Translations under genes and position numbers: made by a program
Part shown: piece after piece, positions 27,662 to 37,456 of the stretch
Position numbering within the stretch: the first letter of the stretch is position 1
Layout of the letters: the number at the start of each line of letters is the position of its first letter
Source of the DNA: Listeria floridensis FSL S10-1187
Lineage (GTDB): Bacteria; Bacillota; Bacilli; Lactobacillales; Listeriaceae
DNA length: 64,000 nt
Direction of reading: 5' to 3'
Assembly: GCF_000525875.1 (NCBI RefSeq)
Contig: NZ_AODF01000024.1
Location: forward strand, 17,656 to 81,655
Notes under the pieces: model-generated
Told to the model about the DNA's origin: nothing
The model's input: only the letters and a program-made list of their open reading frames with translations
The model's database searches: none

Positions 27662-29179
27662 ATGAGTATTGTAACTGTTAAAAATTTGAATTTTGCTTTG
27701 CCAGAAAAAACTTTATATAAGGATGCATCATTTGAGATTTTTCAAGGCGATCATGTTGGTGTTGTCGGTCAAAATGGTGTTGGGAAGAGTACGCTACTTA
27801 AGATACTTCTTGGCGAGCGTTTGCCAGATTCTGGAGAAATAAAGTGGCAAAAAGGATTGAAAGTCGCACATTTGGATCAGTATGCGGAAATTGAAGCAGA
27901 TCTAACAATTCAAGCATATCTGGAACTGGCGTTTGAAGAATTTTACCGGATGGAAGCAGAGATGAATGGGCTTTACGCGGAGGCAGATGAAAAGTCACTT
28001 GAAAGGGCGGCTCGGATTCAAGATCGGCTGATTCAATCGGATTTTTATGCCAGTGATCGGCTGATTGAACAAACGGCACGCGGACTAGGAATTGAAGCGC
28101 TTGGAATGGATCGTAAAATTGGACAGTTAAGCGGGGGACAGCGAGCTAAAATTATCCTAGCAAAACTTTTGCTCGAAAAGCCTGAAATTTTTTTGCTGGA
28201 TGAGCCCACAAATTTTCTGGATAAGGAGCATGTGACTTGGCTTAGTAATCAATTGGCGCAGTTTCCAGGAGCGTTTATGGTGGTTTCGCATGATTTTGAC
28301 TTTTTGGAAAAGGCAGCGGGACAGTTTCTTGATATTGAGTTTGGGACGATAAAGAAATATAGCGGTCCATATTCGCATTTTGTGCGTCAAAAGGAACATT
28401 TACGAGAGGAATATCAGCGAGAATATGTTAAACAGCAGCGCCATATTAAGGAAACGGAAAGTTATATTCGGAAAAATAAGGCTGGGGTAAATTCGAAAAT
28501 GGCGCGTGGTCGGCAAAAGCAGTTAAATCGGTTGGAGCGAATTGATGCGCCTGAATTTGAAAGGAAGCCGCGCTTTGTATTCCCGGAGGTGAATGAGACG
28601 GTTACTGGAAAAAGTCTTGTTGTAGAAGAACTTGAAGTTGGATACGGCGGACAGGCTTTGTTTGCGCCGCTAAACTTTGGAATTCGAGCAAATGAAAAAG
28701 TAGTAATTACAGGTTTTAATGGTATTGGGAAATCAACGTTACTAAAAACGATTTTAGGGAAGGTTGAAAAGATTTCTGGGGATATTCATTTTGCACGTCA
28801 TGCTGTTGTCAGTTACTTTGAACAGGATATTCATTTTGAAGATCAGAATTTGACGGCACTTGAAATTATTCAAGCGGAATATCCGTTGCTTTCGACAAAG
28901 GAAATTCGTCAAGTTCTGGCTAGGAGCGGGATGCAAGCGGAGTATATTACGCGGCCGGTTGGAACTCTTAGCGGAGGTGAGCAATCGAAAATCAAGTTGA
29001 CGCGGCTACTACTTCGGGAAAGTAATTTCTTAATTTTGGATGAACCAACCAATCATTTGGATGCGGCAAGTAAAACGGCTCTTAGGGAAGCACTTGAGTT
29101 ATATCATGGAAGTTTGATCTTGGTTTCGCATGAGGAGCGCTTTTATGAAAGCTGGATTGATCGGGAAATAAAATTATAA
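27662..29179 (+). CDS. ABC-F ATPase, probable ribosome-protection antibiotic resistance protein
   Basis: 505 aa, two ABC domains in one chain without TM segments. First: GQNGVGKST, LSGGQRAK and LLDEPTNFLD. Second: GFNGIGKST, LSGGEQSK and LDEPTNHLD. The linker between them (about 245-300) is lysine/arginine-rich and helical, as in factors that reach the peptidyl-transferase centre. The start is ATG 27662, with GAAAGAGGAA upstream. The uORF and tandem leader terminators strongly suggest antibiotic-induced expression, as for VmlR/Lmo0919-type proteins acting against lincosamides, streptogramin A and pleuromutilins. The exact drug range is inference. Confidence 0.9.
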   Translation: MSIVTVKNLNFALPEKTLYKDASFEIFQGDHVGVVGQNGVGKSTLLKILLGERLPDSGEIKWQKGLKVAHLDQYAEIEADLTIQAYLELAFEEFYRMEAEMNGLYAEADEKSLERAARIQDRLIQSDFYASDRLIEQTARGLGIEALGMDRKIGQLSGGQRAKIILAKLLLEKPEIFLLDEPTNFLDKEHVTWLSNQLAQFPGAFMVVSHDFDFLEKAAGQFLDIEFGTIKKYSGPYSHFVRQKEHLREEYQREYVKQQRHIKETESYIRKNKAGVNSKMARGRQKQLNRLERIDAPEFERKPRFVFPEVNETVTGKSLVVEELEVGYGGQALFAPLNFGIRANEKVVITGFNGIGKSTLLKTILGKVEKISGDIHFARHAVVSYFEQDIHFEDQNLTALEIIQAEYPLLSTKEIRQVLARSGMQAEYITRPVGTLSGGEQSKIKLTRLLLRESNFLILDEPTNHLDAASKTALREALELYHGSLILVSHEERFYESWIDREIKL

Positions 29180-29216
29180 AGTCAATTAGCAGAGAGAAAT
29201 GAGATTTTTTGCAAAG

Positions 29217-29246
29217 AAAAAAACCTTGAGTTTTCAAGGTTTTTTC
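29217..29246. terminator. Bidirectional terminator of ABC-F and tRNA-Ser
   Basis: AAAAAACCTTGA/TCAAGGTTTTTT stem with GTTT loop between converging transcripts. Confidence 0.88.
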
Positions 29247-29252
29247 TTTGAA

Positions 29253-29343
29253 CGGAGAAACGGGGATTCGAACCCCGGCGCGCCACAGGGACGCCTAACA
29301 GATTTCGAGTCTGTCCCCTTCAGCCGGACTTGGGTATTTCTCC
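29253..29343 (-). tRNA. tRNA-Ser (anticodon CGA)
   Basis: On the minus strand a 7-bp acceptor stem GGAGAAA/TTTCTCC, anticodon loop CTCGAAA, a long class II variable arm, T loop GGTTCGAATCC and discriminator G. It reads UCG codons. CCA is not encoded. It stands alone. Confidence 0.95.
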
Positions 29344-29500
29344 ATGATAATTGGTCAACAAAAATAATTGTATAATAAAATGGCGGAAAATGCTAGTGTT
29401 TTTTAAGAATTTAAGGCTTTTTTCCAAAATCAAGTTAAAACTTGGTAACCCTTTCATGTAATGGTAAAATAAAGGTATTCTAAATGAAGAGGTGAAGCAA

Positions 29501-30415
29501 GTGGAAACTCTGAAACTTGGCGGAGAACTAGAAACTCCGAGTATTGCAATCGGTTGTATGCGAATGGCTGATCTTACAAAGGATAAGGCAGAAAAAGTGA
29601 TCCAAACATCACTTGAAAATGGACTTAACTTTTTTGATCATGCAGATATTTATGGTGGCGGAAAATCTGAGGAAGTGTTTGCAGATGCGATTGGAATGAA
29701 TGCAGCTACACGCGAAAAGATTATTTTGCAGTCCAAATGCGGAATTCGTAACGGTTTTTTCGATTTTTCCAAGCAACATATTGTAGAATCGGTTGATGGG
29801 ATTTTGAAACGCTTAAAAACGGATTATTTGGATTCTCTTCTGCTTCATCGTCCAGATACACTTGTTGAACCAGATGAGGTGGCTGAAGCTTTTGATGAGC
29901 TTGAGGCAGCTGGAAAAGTACGTCACTTTGGTGTGAGTAATCAAAGTCCGCTTCAAATTGAACTTTTGAAAAAAAGCGTGAAGCAAAAACTGATCGTGAA
30001 CCAGCTGCAGTTTAGTGTGATGCACACGGGAATGATCGACGCTGGTTTTAATGTTAATATGAAGGTTGATGCAGGGCTTGATCGTGATAACGGTATTCTT
30101 GATTACAGTCGGATTCATGATATGACAATTCAAGCGTGGTCTCCTTTCCAATATGGATTTTTTGAAGGGGTCTTTTTAGACAATCCGAAATTCCCGGAAC
30201 TGAATGCGAAAATTGATGAAATTGCCAATAAATATCAAGTTAGCAACTCGGCAATTGCTGTTGCATGGATTTTACGTCATCCTGCAAAGATTCAAACAGT
30301 TCTTGGTACAATGAATCCTGAAAGAATTGCTTCGATTCGAAGAGGTGCTGATATTACACTTTCGCGTGAAGAATGGTATGAAATTTATCGCGCTGCCGGG
30401 AATGTATTGCCTTAA
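29501..30415 (+). CDS. Aldo/keto reductase
   Basis: 304 aa (beta/alpha)8 NADPH-dependent oxidoreductase, YdhF-like. Catalytic tetrad region NFFDHADIYGGG (Asp, Tyr near residues 48-53), KCGIRNG (Lys near 79) and LLLHRPD (His near 119). The C-terminal cofactor segment is VLGTMNPERI. GTG at 29501 is preferred because AGAGGTG lies 6 nt before it. Monocistronic, with its own terminator. Confidence 0.9.
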   Translation: METLKLGGELETPSIAIGCMRMADLTKDKAEKVIQTSLENGLNFFDHADIYGGGKSEEVFADAIGMNAATREKIILQSKCGIRNGFFDFSKQHIVESVDGILKRLKTDYLDSLLLHRPDTLVEPDEVAEAFDELEAAGKVRHFGVSNQSPLQIELLKKSVKQKLIVNQLQFSVMHTGMIDAGFNVNMKVDAGLDRDNGILDYSRIHDMTIQAWSPFQYGFFEGVFLDNPKFPELNAKIDEIANKYQVSNSAIAVAWILRHPAKIQTVLGTMNPERIASIRRGADITLSREEWYEIYRAAGNVLP

Positions 30416-30431
30416 AGTTAAATGAATACCT

Positions 30432-30466
30432 AGAGCTAGAAGAATCTTTTCTTCTAGCTCTTTTTT
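30432..30466 (+). terminator. Terminator after the aldo/keto reductase
   Basis: AGAGCTAGAAGA pairs perfectly with TCTTCTAGCTCT, followed by six T. Confidence 0.9.
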
Positions 30467-30475
30467 ATGGATAAC

Positions 30476-30652
30476 GGGAATGGTTTTCATTCTCAATTAG
30501 AATATAATTTTATCAATTGTATTGATGGATAACTTGATACATGTTATAATTAAGTTGGATAAAAAACTCAATAAATTATAATGATTTTAATCTGGTTTTG
30601 CGGTAGCAAAAGCAGATTTTCGTGTTTTTTAGGGTTCTGAGAAATATTCTCA
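30476..30652 (+). promoter_or_regulatory. Promoter with two Fur-like boxes before the metal ATPase
   Basis: Promoter TTGATG (30522-30527), 17-bp spacer, TATAAT (30545-30550). Read on the minus strand, 30476-30494 matches the 19-bp Fur consensus at 14 positions. TGAGAAATATTCTCA at 30638-30652 fits the 7-1-7 Fur pattern (arms agree at 6 of 7) and lies in the leader. Iron-dependent repression by Fur is therefore likely. Confidence 0.6.
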
Positions 30653-30673
30653 TTAAGAGAGGAGCGGATAAAA

Positions 30674-32626
30674 ATGATGAAGAAGTTAAAGGAAAACTGG
30701 CAATTTGCAGCAACGGCAATCAGTGGAATATTGATTTTAATTGGCTGGCGCTTGGACGGGGAAGTATCGGGAACGATGACAGCGGTTATTTTCGTTGCCG
30801 CATTTATTATCGGTGGTTTTGAACAGGCGCGTGATGGGATTAGGGATACGATTAAGACGAAGAAGTTAAACGTGGAACTGCTGATGGTTCTAGCGGCGAC
30901 AGGGGCTTCTATTATTGGGTACTGGCTTGAAGGCGCCGTATTAATCTTTATTTTCTCACTTAGCGGGGCGCTTGAGACATATACGACCAATAAAAGCCGG
31001 CGTGAAATTACAAAGTTAATGTCTTTTCAACCAGAAACGGCTTTTTTACTTTTGGAAAATGGAGAGTTGCAAGAAACAGCGGTTGATGATCTCAAAACAG
31101 GTCAGCTCCTCTTGGTTCGTCCTGGAGAACGGATTCCAATTGATGGTGTTATCCGAAAAGGGACGACATCGGTCGATCAAGCGGCGATTAACGGAGAGTC
31201 GATACCAGTTGAAAAGGGAATGGACGAAGAGGTATTCGGCGGAACAGTGAACATCAGTAGCGCGATTACGCTTGAAGTTACGAAGACGGCTGATCAGACA
31301 TTGTTCAGTCAAATCATCCGAATGGTGAAAGAAGCACAAAGCGAACCTTCACGTACCGCGCAGTTTATCGAGAGGTTTGAAGATAAATATGTGAAAATTG
31401 TTTTGCTGCTCGTTCTGGTTATGCTATTTTTGCCGCATTTTGCATTCGGCTGGGGCTGGAATGAGACGTTTTACCGGGCAATGGTGCTGCTTACGGTCGC
31501 TTCGCCTTGTGCGCTTGTTGCGGCTGTAACGCCGGCTACGCTTGCTGCGATCTCAAATGGCGCGCGTAATGGGATTCTGTTCAAGGGCGGCGTTCACTTG
31601 GAAAACTTAAAGAATGTGAAGGCTGTTGCGTTTGATAAGACAGGAACGCTCACGCAAGGAAAGCCGGTTGTAACGGACTTTTTGGTTCATCCTGATGCGG
31701 ACCGGCAAGAAGTGATTGATTTGGCTTATGCGGTTGAGAAAAATTCGATGCATCCGCTTGCTAAGGCAATTGTAAATGAGTTTGGGGACAAAGTTAGTGG
31801 CACGCTTCGAGAGATTGAAATGAAAGATGTTCCCGGTTTTGGTGTTGAAGCGATTTTTCAAAATCAAGTTTGGCGTGTTGGGAAAGCCTTTTTCAAGGAA
31901 GGTAATCAAGCGGAAAACTTTGCAGAGTCGGATGCAGATCATTTGGTTCGACAAGGAAAAACGCTTGTTTATGTGACAAAGGGAGACAAAATTGTTGGGC
32001 TGATCGGGCTGAAAGATGTGAAACGTGACGAGGCTGTTCGTGCTATTGCAGAATTAAAACGACGCGGCATTAAAACGATTATGGTGACGGGGGACAACGA
32101 AGCAACGGGGCTTGCGATCGGTGCGGAAATTGGGATTGATTACGTGATTGCCGGCTGTCTTCCGGAAAATAAGGTGGAAGTTTTGGAAGATTTGAAGTCG
32201 GTTTATGGCGCTGTTGCAATGGTCGGGGACGGAATTAATGATGCGCCTGCGCTTGCTCATGCGACGGTTGGGGTTGCAATGGGAGAGGGAACGGATATCG
32301 CGATGGAAACGGCAGATGTTGTATTAATGAAAAATGATTTGGAGAAGCTCGCTTATGCACGAACGCTTTCGGTACGACTTGATCGTGTTGTGAAGCAAAA
32401 TATTGCGTTTGCGATTCTCGTCATTATCAGTCTTGTGATTGCCAACTTGTTTCAAACGATTAATTTGCCGTTTGGTGTTATCGGACACGAAGGCAGTACC
32501 ATTTTGGTCATCTTGAACGGTCTTAGACTGCTTTTGCCGAACCGGAAACTTCCGGAAGAAAAACAAGGCGAGCAAGGTCAAGTCAGTGCCCCGCAGATTT
32601 ACCGTTTGAAAACATCGGCTTCGTAG
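30674..32626 (+). CDS. Metal-transporting P1B-type ATPase (FrvA/ZosA-like)
   Basis: 650 aa. No N-terminal metal-binding CxxC domain. Six to eight TM segments with the transport motif SPCALVAA (near 280), phosphorylation site DKTGTLTQGKP (near 318), SMHPLAKA in the nucleotide domain and GDGINDAPAL (near 522). The SPC motif and absent heavy-metal domain fit the P1B-4/ZosA/FrvA group (Fe2+, Zn2+ or Co2+) rather than copper pumps. Fur-like boxes upstream favour iron export, as described for Listeria FrvA. RBS AGAGGAG. Substrate remains inferred. Confidence 0.88.
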   Translation: MMKKLKENWQFAATAISGILILIGWRLDGEVSGTMTAVIFVAAFIIGGFEQARDGIRDTIKTKKLNVELLMVLAATGASIIGYWLEGAVLIFIFSLSGALETYTTNKSRREITKLMSFQPETAFLLLENGELQETAVDDLKTGQLLLVRPGERIPIDGVIRKGTTSVDQAAINGESIPVEKGMDEEVFGGTVNISSAITLEVTKTADQTLFSQIIRMVKEAQSEPSRTAQFIERFEDKYVKIVLLLVLVMLFLPHFAFGWGWNETFYRAMVLLTVASPCALVAAVTPATLAAISNGARNGILFKGGVHLENLKNVKAVAFDKTGTLTQGKPVVTDFLVHPDADRQEVIDLAYAVEKNSMHPLAKAIVNEFGDKVSGTLREIEMKDVPGFGVEAIFQNQVWRVGKAFFKEGNQAENFAESDADHLVRQGKTLVYVTKGDKIVGLIGLKDVKRDEAVRAIAELKRRGIKTIMVTGDNEATGLAIGAEIGIDYVIAGCLPENKVEVLEDLKSVYGAVAMVGDGINDAPALAHATVGVAMGEGTDIAMETADVVLMKNDLEKLAYARTLSVRLDRVVKQNIAFAILVIISLVIANLFQTINLPFGVIGHEGSTILVILNGLRLLLPNRKLPEEKQGEQGQVSAPQIYRLKTSAS

Positions 32627-32640
32627 GAAGCCGATGTTAT
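32611..32640 (+). terminator. Hairpin at the 3' end of the P-type ATPase gene
   Basis: A 12-bp perfect stem AACATCGGCTTC with GTAG loop, with the stop codon in the loop. The T run is weak. Confidence 0.55.
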
Positions 32641-32669
32641 TTGTTATAATAGTGCTTGGAGGGATGCGG

Positions 32670-33459
32670 ATGGATGCTCGGAATGAAACACTTGCTCAGA
32701 TTTTAAAGTTTGCGGAGCAGACAGAGGAAATCAGGATGGTTGTACAGGAAGGCTCGCTTGCGAAAGAGCGCTATGTAGATGAGCTATCAGACCTTGATCT
32801 AAATTTTTGGATAGAGGGAGAGCGGGACTTTTCAGCCGGGCATTGGCTTGAGCAGATTATGGAAACGCTTGTTGCGGTGCCGCTTGATTTTCCTGTAGCA
32901 AAAGGAATGCGATCGCTGATTGTGATCTTTGAAAATGGAGTGAAAGCCGATTTTTCGTTTTGGCCGATCGAAATGCTTGCGAAACCGTTTCCGTATTATG
33001 AACGCTATCTCGTTTTACTAGACAAGGAGAATTTAGCAAAGAATCTGACCAGATTTCTTGTGATGGATAGCAAAGAACCGCTTTCGGAAGCCGTTTTTCA
33101 CGATCTTGTTGATCAGTTCTATCTTGAGGCGCACTATGTAGCAAAATTTACTTGCCGCGGTGAGCGGTTTTTCGTTTTCAACCTAGAAGCAGGAATGCGC
33201 GAACAGTATTTACTGCCACTTTTAGATGAACTCAGCCGGTTAAATGGTCAGGAGCCCGAATTTTCAGGGCGGCATATGGCAGAATGGCTCGAACCGAGCT
33301 GGCTTAGAAAAGTGGAGCTTTTTTTTTGAAACCGGAAAAATAATGGAAAAGCTTGAGGTTTTTAAAGAACTTTCGGAAGAAATTGCACTGCGGCGGGGGT
33401 TTTCTTTGGAAACTGAACGGCTCAGCAAGTTAAAATGCGTCATCGCGAACTTGGCTTGA
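32670..33459 (+). CDS. Aminoglycoside 6-adenylyltransferase-like nucleotidyltransferase, frameshifted at 33319-33327
   Basis: About 262 aa once one T of a T9 run is removed. The N-terminal nucleotidyltransferase motif GSLAKERYVDELSDLDLNFW carries the DxD metal site, followed by the helical AadE-type C-terminal domain (FVFNLEAGMREQYLLPLLDEL; AEWLEPSWLRKVE). The fit to ANT(6) (streptomycin adenylyltransferase) is moderate, and the glycine-serine motif is only partly conserved, so the real substrate may differ. ATG at 32670 is used because GGAGGG is 6 nt upstream. Confidence 0.75.
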
Positions 33460-33518
33460 AACAGCAAAGTTGTGAATTTTGCTTTCTTATCATAAAGTAA
33501 CAAAAGGGGGTGAAGTGT

Positions 33519-34256
33519 GTGGAGGTTCATCATGTGAGTTTGGCGCCGCCGAAAGATCCGCGTCCAGCTGTGCTTTCAATCGGAAAGTTCGACGGCGTGC
33601 ATCGCGGGCATCAGCGAATTCTTGAAACGGCACTCGGGATCAAGAAGGAGGCGGAGCTATTTTCGGTCATCAGTTTTAGTCCGCATCCGCTTTGGGCACT
33701 TAAAAAAATGCCGGAATATCGTGAAGCCATTACGCCGGGTACGGAAAAGGAACGCTGGCTAGCGCATTACGGCGTTGATGTTTTATTTGAAACGGATTTT
33801 ACGGCGGAATATGCAGAGACAACGCCGGAGTTGTTCGTTTATGAGCATCTCAGCAAGTTGAATTTATCTCATATTATCGTTGGAGAGGAATTTAATTTTG
33901 GTAAGGGCAGGGCTTCGGATGTGAAACTTTTGCGTTCGCTATGTCGTTCATTTGAGATTGAAGTAACGGCAGTGCCAGTGAAACGAGACGGGGAAGACGG
34001 AAAAATTAGTTCGACGGATATTCGAGCGCTGATTCGTCGTGCTGAGTTTCTTGAAGCGGAACAGTTGCTTGGGCATCCGCGGTATATCACGGGAACGGTT
34101 GATGCCGGCCTAATGACGGGTCTTTCTGATTATGTTTTGCCAGAACCGGGCATGTATCAGGCTGAAACGGGAATGGTTGAAGTGACGAAAGATCATGCGC
34201 TTCGGACAAACCTTCCGCAGGGCGAACATTCGATTCGGCTTATTGAAAAAATCTAG
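33519..34256 (+). CDS. Monofunctional FAD synthetase-like protein (RibC N-domain only)
   Basis: 245 aa. The nucleotidyltransferase core has GKFDGVHRGHQRIL (residues near 22-35), FSPHPLW (near 55), FGKGRASDVKLL and SSTDIRALI (near 168), the FMN adenylyltransferase signature. The riboflavin kinase half of bifunctional RibF is shortened or absent, as in the extra FAD synthetase known from Listeria (Lmo0728, from memory). GTG at 33519 is chosen for AAAGGGGG 8 nt upstream. Confidence 0.85.
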   Translation: MEVHHVSLAPPKDPRPAVLSIGKFDGVHRGHQRILETALGIKKEAELFSVISFSPHPLWALKKMPEYREAITPGTEKERWLAHYGVDVLFETDFTAEYAETTPELFVYEHLSKLNLSHIIVGEEFNFGKGRASDVKLLRSLCRSFEIEVTAVPVKRDGEDGKISSTDIRALIRRAEFLEAEQLLGHPRYITGTVDAGLMTGLSDYVLPEPGMYQAETGMVEVTKDHALRTNLPQGEHSIRLIEKI

Positions 34257-34330
34257 CGTGCTGTGCGGCGAAAGTTGCACGGCTTTTCTGCTATAATGAG
34301 ACTAATTCTACAAGAGCGGCGGTGACGAAA

Positions 34331-35119
34331 GTGAAGAAAAATAAAACGGTTTGGCTTGTGCTAATACTGTCTTGTGCGGCGGTTTTACTTTCAGCAGTTG
34401 GGCTTTTAAGTGTTTTTGCGGCACCGAAAGATCAAGCGAAGATACAAACAAAGCAGCCGGAAACGGCTAAACAAGAAAAGCAAAGTGATACATTTCGACT
34501 CACGGCGTTAGGGGATTCGCTTACTTACGGCGTTGGGGATCAGGAAGGCGCGGGGTATGTGGGGATTGTGGAAAAGAAACTGCAAAAGTCCGGGCTGAAT
34601 CCGCTGAAGATTAATTTGGCAATTAGCGGGGCAAAATCGAATGGACTCCTAGAGCAGCTTAGGAAACCTGATGTTGTGAAGCGCGTTCAAGATGCGAATT
34701 TAATTGTAATGACAATCGGAGGAAATGACTTGTTCCGCGGCGGGGCTGCACTGACTGATTTTAAAACGGAAACAGCCAATCAAGCGGAAACGGTTTACCT
34801 TAAAAATTTGCGGGCAATTTATGAGCGAATCCGCAAATTGAATTCGAAAGCAAATGTGTATCATGTCGGGCTTTACCACCCGTTTGCGGCTGAAGCGGAC
34901 GGAAAGGAAATGGGGCAAGTGGTTGCGAAATGGAATTTTGATACGGCGAAGCTTGCAGGGGAATTTGAGCGGATCATTTTTGTGCCTACTTATGATTTGC
35001 TTGAGCTTGATACGGAAAGCTACTTGGCATCTGACCATTTCCATCCGAATCATGCTGGCTACACGCTTATTGGAAATCGGCTTGCGGAAGTTTTGAAGGC
35101 GGGAGGCGTGCTGAAATGA
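34331..35119 (+). CDS. SGNH/GDSL-family lipase or esterase, membrane-anchored or secreted
   Basis: 262 aa. N-terminal hydrophobic segment (VWLVLILSCAAVLLSAVGLLSVF) serves as anchor or signal. SGNH blocks: ALGDSLTYGVG (Ser), AISGAKSNG (Gly), TIGGNDLF (Asn) and ASDHFHPNHAGY (Asp-His). GTG at 34331 with GGCGGTGA before it. It overlaps the ABC ATPase gene by four bases, so the three genes form one transcript. Confidence 0.88.
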   Translation: MKKNKTVWLVLILSCAAVLLSAVGLLSVFAAPKDQAKIQTKQPETAKQEKQSDTFRLTALGDSLTYGVGDQEGAGYVGIVEKKLQKSGLNPLKINLAISGAKSNGLLEQLRKPDVVKRVQDANLIVMTIGGNDLFRGGAALTDFKTETANQAETVYLKNLRAIYERIRKLNSKANVYHVGLYHPFAAEADGKEMGQVVAKWNFDTAKLAGEFERIIFVPTYDLLELDTESYLASDHFHPNHAGYTLIGNRLAEVLKAGGVLK

Positions 35120-36024
35120 GCGAATGGGTACTCGAAGTGAAAAATTTAACGAAAATGATTAAGAAAAAAAGGATTATCGAGGATATTTCGTTTCAAGTGG
35201 GGCCCGGCGAAGTATTTGGTTTTCTTGGGCCAAACGGGGCGGGGAAAACGACGACGATTCGGATGCTCGTTGGGCTGATTAGGCCAAGTTCGGGGACGAT
35301 TTTGGTTGACGGGTATGATATTCGGAAAAACTTTAAGAAAGCGATGCAGCGGATGGGGGCAATCGTCGAAAACCCAGAATTCTATCCGTTTCTAACGGGG
35401 CGAGAAAATTTGGAATACTTAGCGCGGATGGACAGGTCGATTAAGCCGGAACGAATTCGCGAAGTAGCCAAACTTGTGCGGCTTGATAAACGACTTGATG
35501 AGCGAGTTTCAACATATTCACTTGGCATGCGGCAGCGGCTTGGGATTGCACAAGCGCTTCTAAGTGAACCGAAACTTTTAATTCTCGATGAGCCAACAAA
35601 TGGGCTTGATCCGGCCGGTATTCATGAAATGCGGGATTTCATTCGTGCTTTGGCGGAGGAAACTGGTATCAGCGTGCTTGTTTCATCGCATTTGTTAAGT
35701 GAAATTGAATTGCTCGCTGACCGGGTAGCGATTATGACGGAAGGAAAGCTTCTTGTTACGGATGAAGTGAAGCATTTGCTTGGTTCGCGTGAACAAATTC
35801 GCTGGGAAGTGGAGCCGCAAATTCAGGGTAGGGAGATTTTGGCTTCGTTTACCGAAGTAGAAACACGTGGAAAGTTTCTTTTTACCGAAAAAAATCCGGA
35901 ACACTCGCTGTGGAATGAAGCGCTCGTTCGCGGGCAAGTTGCGGTTCGGCGGATGGAGATCGTGAAACCTTCGCTTGAAGAACTCTTTCTCGAGCTGACG
36001 GGAGGAAAAGCAGATCATGTATAA
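35116..36024 (+). CDS. ABC transporter ATP-binding protein
   Basis: 302 aa: Walker A GPNGAGKTTT (near 40), Q-loop, signature YSLGMRQRLGIAQ (near 138), Walker B LLILDEPTNGLDP (near 158), H-loop SSHLLSE (near 195), then a C-terminal extension of about 80 residues typical of bacitracin/antibiotic-type exporters. Overlaps both neighbours. Works with the ABC-2 permease downstream. Confidence 0.93.
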   Translation: MSEWVLEVKNLTKMIKKKRIIEDISFQVGPGEVFGFLGPNGAGKTTTIRMLVGLIRPSSGTILVDGYDIRKNFKKAMQRMGAIVENPEFYPFLTGRENLEYLARMDRSIKPERIREVAKLVRLDKRLDERVSTYSLGMRQRLGIAQALLSEPKLLILDEPTNGLDPAGIHEMRDFIRALAEETGISVLVSSHLLSEIELLADRVAIMTEGKLLVTDEVKHLLGSREQIRWEVEPQIQGREILASFTEVETRGKFLFTEKNPEHSLWNEALVRGQVAVRRMEIVKPSLEELFLELTGGKADHV

Positions 36025-36997
36025 TCTTGTGTATAATGAACAGCTGAAATTATGGCGCAAGCGGCGAATGTTGATTATTCTTTTGATTGTCGCGATTATT
36101 TCAGGGATTTTTACTTACGCGCAGTACCGCGAACATGCGGAAGAGGAAGCGAAAGCGGGGACAGCGGATTGGCATGTGCAGACGGAGCAGCGGATTATTG
36201 ACCTTGAAAATCGGCTGGGTTCTGGCCGGCTTCCGGATGATTATCAGGCTTATTTTAAGGTGTTGATCGGACAGCTTGAGTATTATCTTGCGCACGATAT
36301 TAATCCAGATGCTCCTGGGGCACCAATGTTTTTGAAGAGCTTTGTTGAAAATGGAATCAGCCTGCTTTTCCCACTTTTCATGATGGTGATTGCGGCAGAC
36401 TTAATTTCATCTGAAACGAGTTCTGGGACGATTAAGTTTCTGTTAACACGGCCTGTTGCACGGTCACGAATTCTGACAAGCAAGTATTTGTCGCTTTTAT
36501 TATCCATCTCGCTGATTATGGTTTTAGCAGGAGTGATTGCCTATCTCATTTCGGGCGTCGTTTTTGGCTATGGTGGCTGGAATGCTCCTGTTTTATCAGG
36601 GTTTGAAGTGAACGGCGACACGGTAAATACGGCAAATGTTTACGAGCTTCCAGTCTGGCGCTTGCTGCTTATGGAGTTTGGGCTTGCTTGGTTTGTTAGT
36701 CTTGTGGTTGGAATGCTGACGATTTTCTGCTCGGTTTTGGTTCGGCAAACAGCGGCTGTGATGGGAATCATGCTTGCGGCGCTGATTACGGGAACGATTT
36801 TGACGAATCTTGTCAGTTCTTGGCCAAGTGCGAAATATTTATTTATGGTGAATTTGCAGCTGACAGGCTATTTAAATGGGACGGCACCTCCTGTTCCCGG
36901 AATGACACTCGGATTTTCGGTTATGGTTTTAGCATGTTGGGGGCTGGTCTCACTCGTGCTATCTTACTGGGTATTCACGAAACGCGATATTTATTAG
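36017..36997 (+). CDS. ABC-2 type permease
   Basis: 326 aa with six TM segments. A large extracytoplasmic loop after TM1 (about 38-110) and SSETSSGTIKFLLTRPVARSRI on the cytoplasmic side are hallmarks of ABC-2 exporters. It overlaps the ATPase gene by eight bases. The pair probably exports a peptide, lipid or drug. Substrate unknown. Confidence 0.9.
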   Translation: MYNLVYNEQLKLWRKRRMLIILLIVAIISGIFTYAQYREHAEEEAKAGTADWHVQTEQRIIDLENRLGSGRLPDDYQAYFKVLIGQLEYYLAHDINPDAPGAPMFLKSFVENGISLLFPLFMMVIAADLISSETSSGTIKFLLTRPVARSRILTSKYLSLLLSISLIMVLAGVIAYLISGVVFGYGGWNAPVLSGFEVNGDTVNTANVYELPVWRLLLMEFGLAWFVSLVVGMLTIFCSVLVRQTAAVMGIMLAALITGTILTNLVSSWPSAKYLFMVNLQLTGYLNGTAPPVPGMTLGFSVMVLACWGLVSLVLSYWVFTKRDIY

Positions 36998-37015
36998 GAA
37001 AATGGAGGGATTGTT

Positions 37016-37456
37016 GTGAGACGAGCAACGACAGCGGATGTGCGGCTGCTTTTGCCGCTTTTTCAAAATGAAGCAGATAATTTCTTGGCAACGGGAAATC
37101 GGATTGTAGAGAAAGATCGGATCGCAAGCTGGATAGAGTCGGAGGATCAAGAAGCTTTCATCGTGATGAACGGTGAAAAAGCAGCGGCGTATGGTGAAAT
37201 ATGGATAGATGACGCGGAAGAGGACTTAGAGTTTGCCCATTTGATGACAGCTCCGGAATTTCGAGGGCAAGGTTTTGGAAAACAAGTTCTGAAAGGGTTG
37301 CTTGACGAGGCGAAACGTTATTCTTACCCATTCATTTACATCCGTGTTCTTCCGGAAAATCACTCGGCGATTAAACTCTATCAAAGTTTTGGCTTTGAGG
37401 AAATTGAGCCGTTCGATGAGATTTATACGTGGATGAAACGAAAAAATAATAAATAA
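37016..37456 (+). CDS. GNAT-family N-acetyltransferase
   Basis: 146 aa. Acetyl-CoA binding motif LMTAPEFRGQGFGKQVLKGLLDEA (near 77-100) and the C-terminal NHSAIKLYQSFGFEEIEPF. GTG start with GGAGGG 8 nt upstream. It lies 18 bp after the ABC permease, so it is perhaps co-transcribed. Substrate unknown. Confidence 0.88.
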   Translation: MRRATTADVRLLLPLFQNEADNFLATGNRIVEKDRIASWIESEDQEAFIVMNGEKAAAYGEIWIDDAEEDLEFAHLMTAPEFRGQGFGKQVLKGLLDEAKRYSYPFIYIRVLPENHSAIKLYQSFGFEEIEPFDEIYTWMKRKNNK

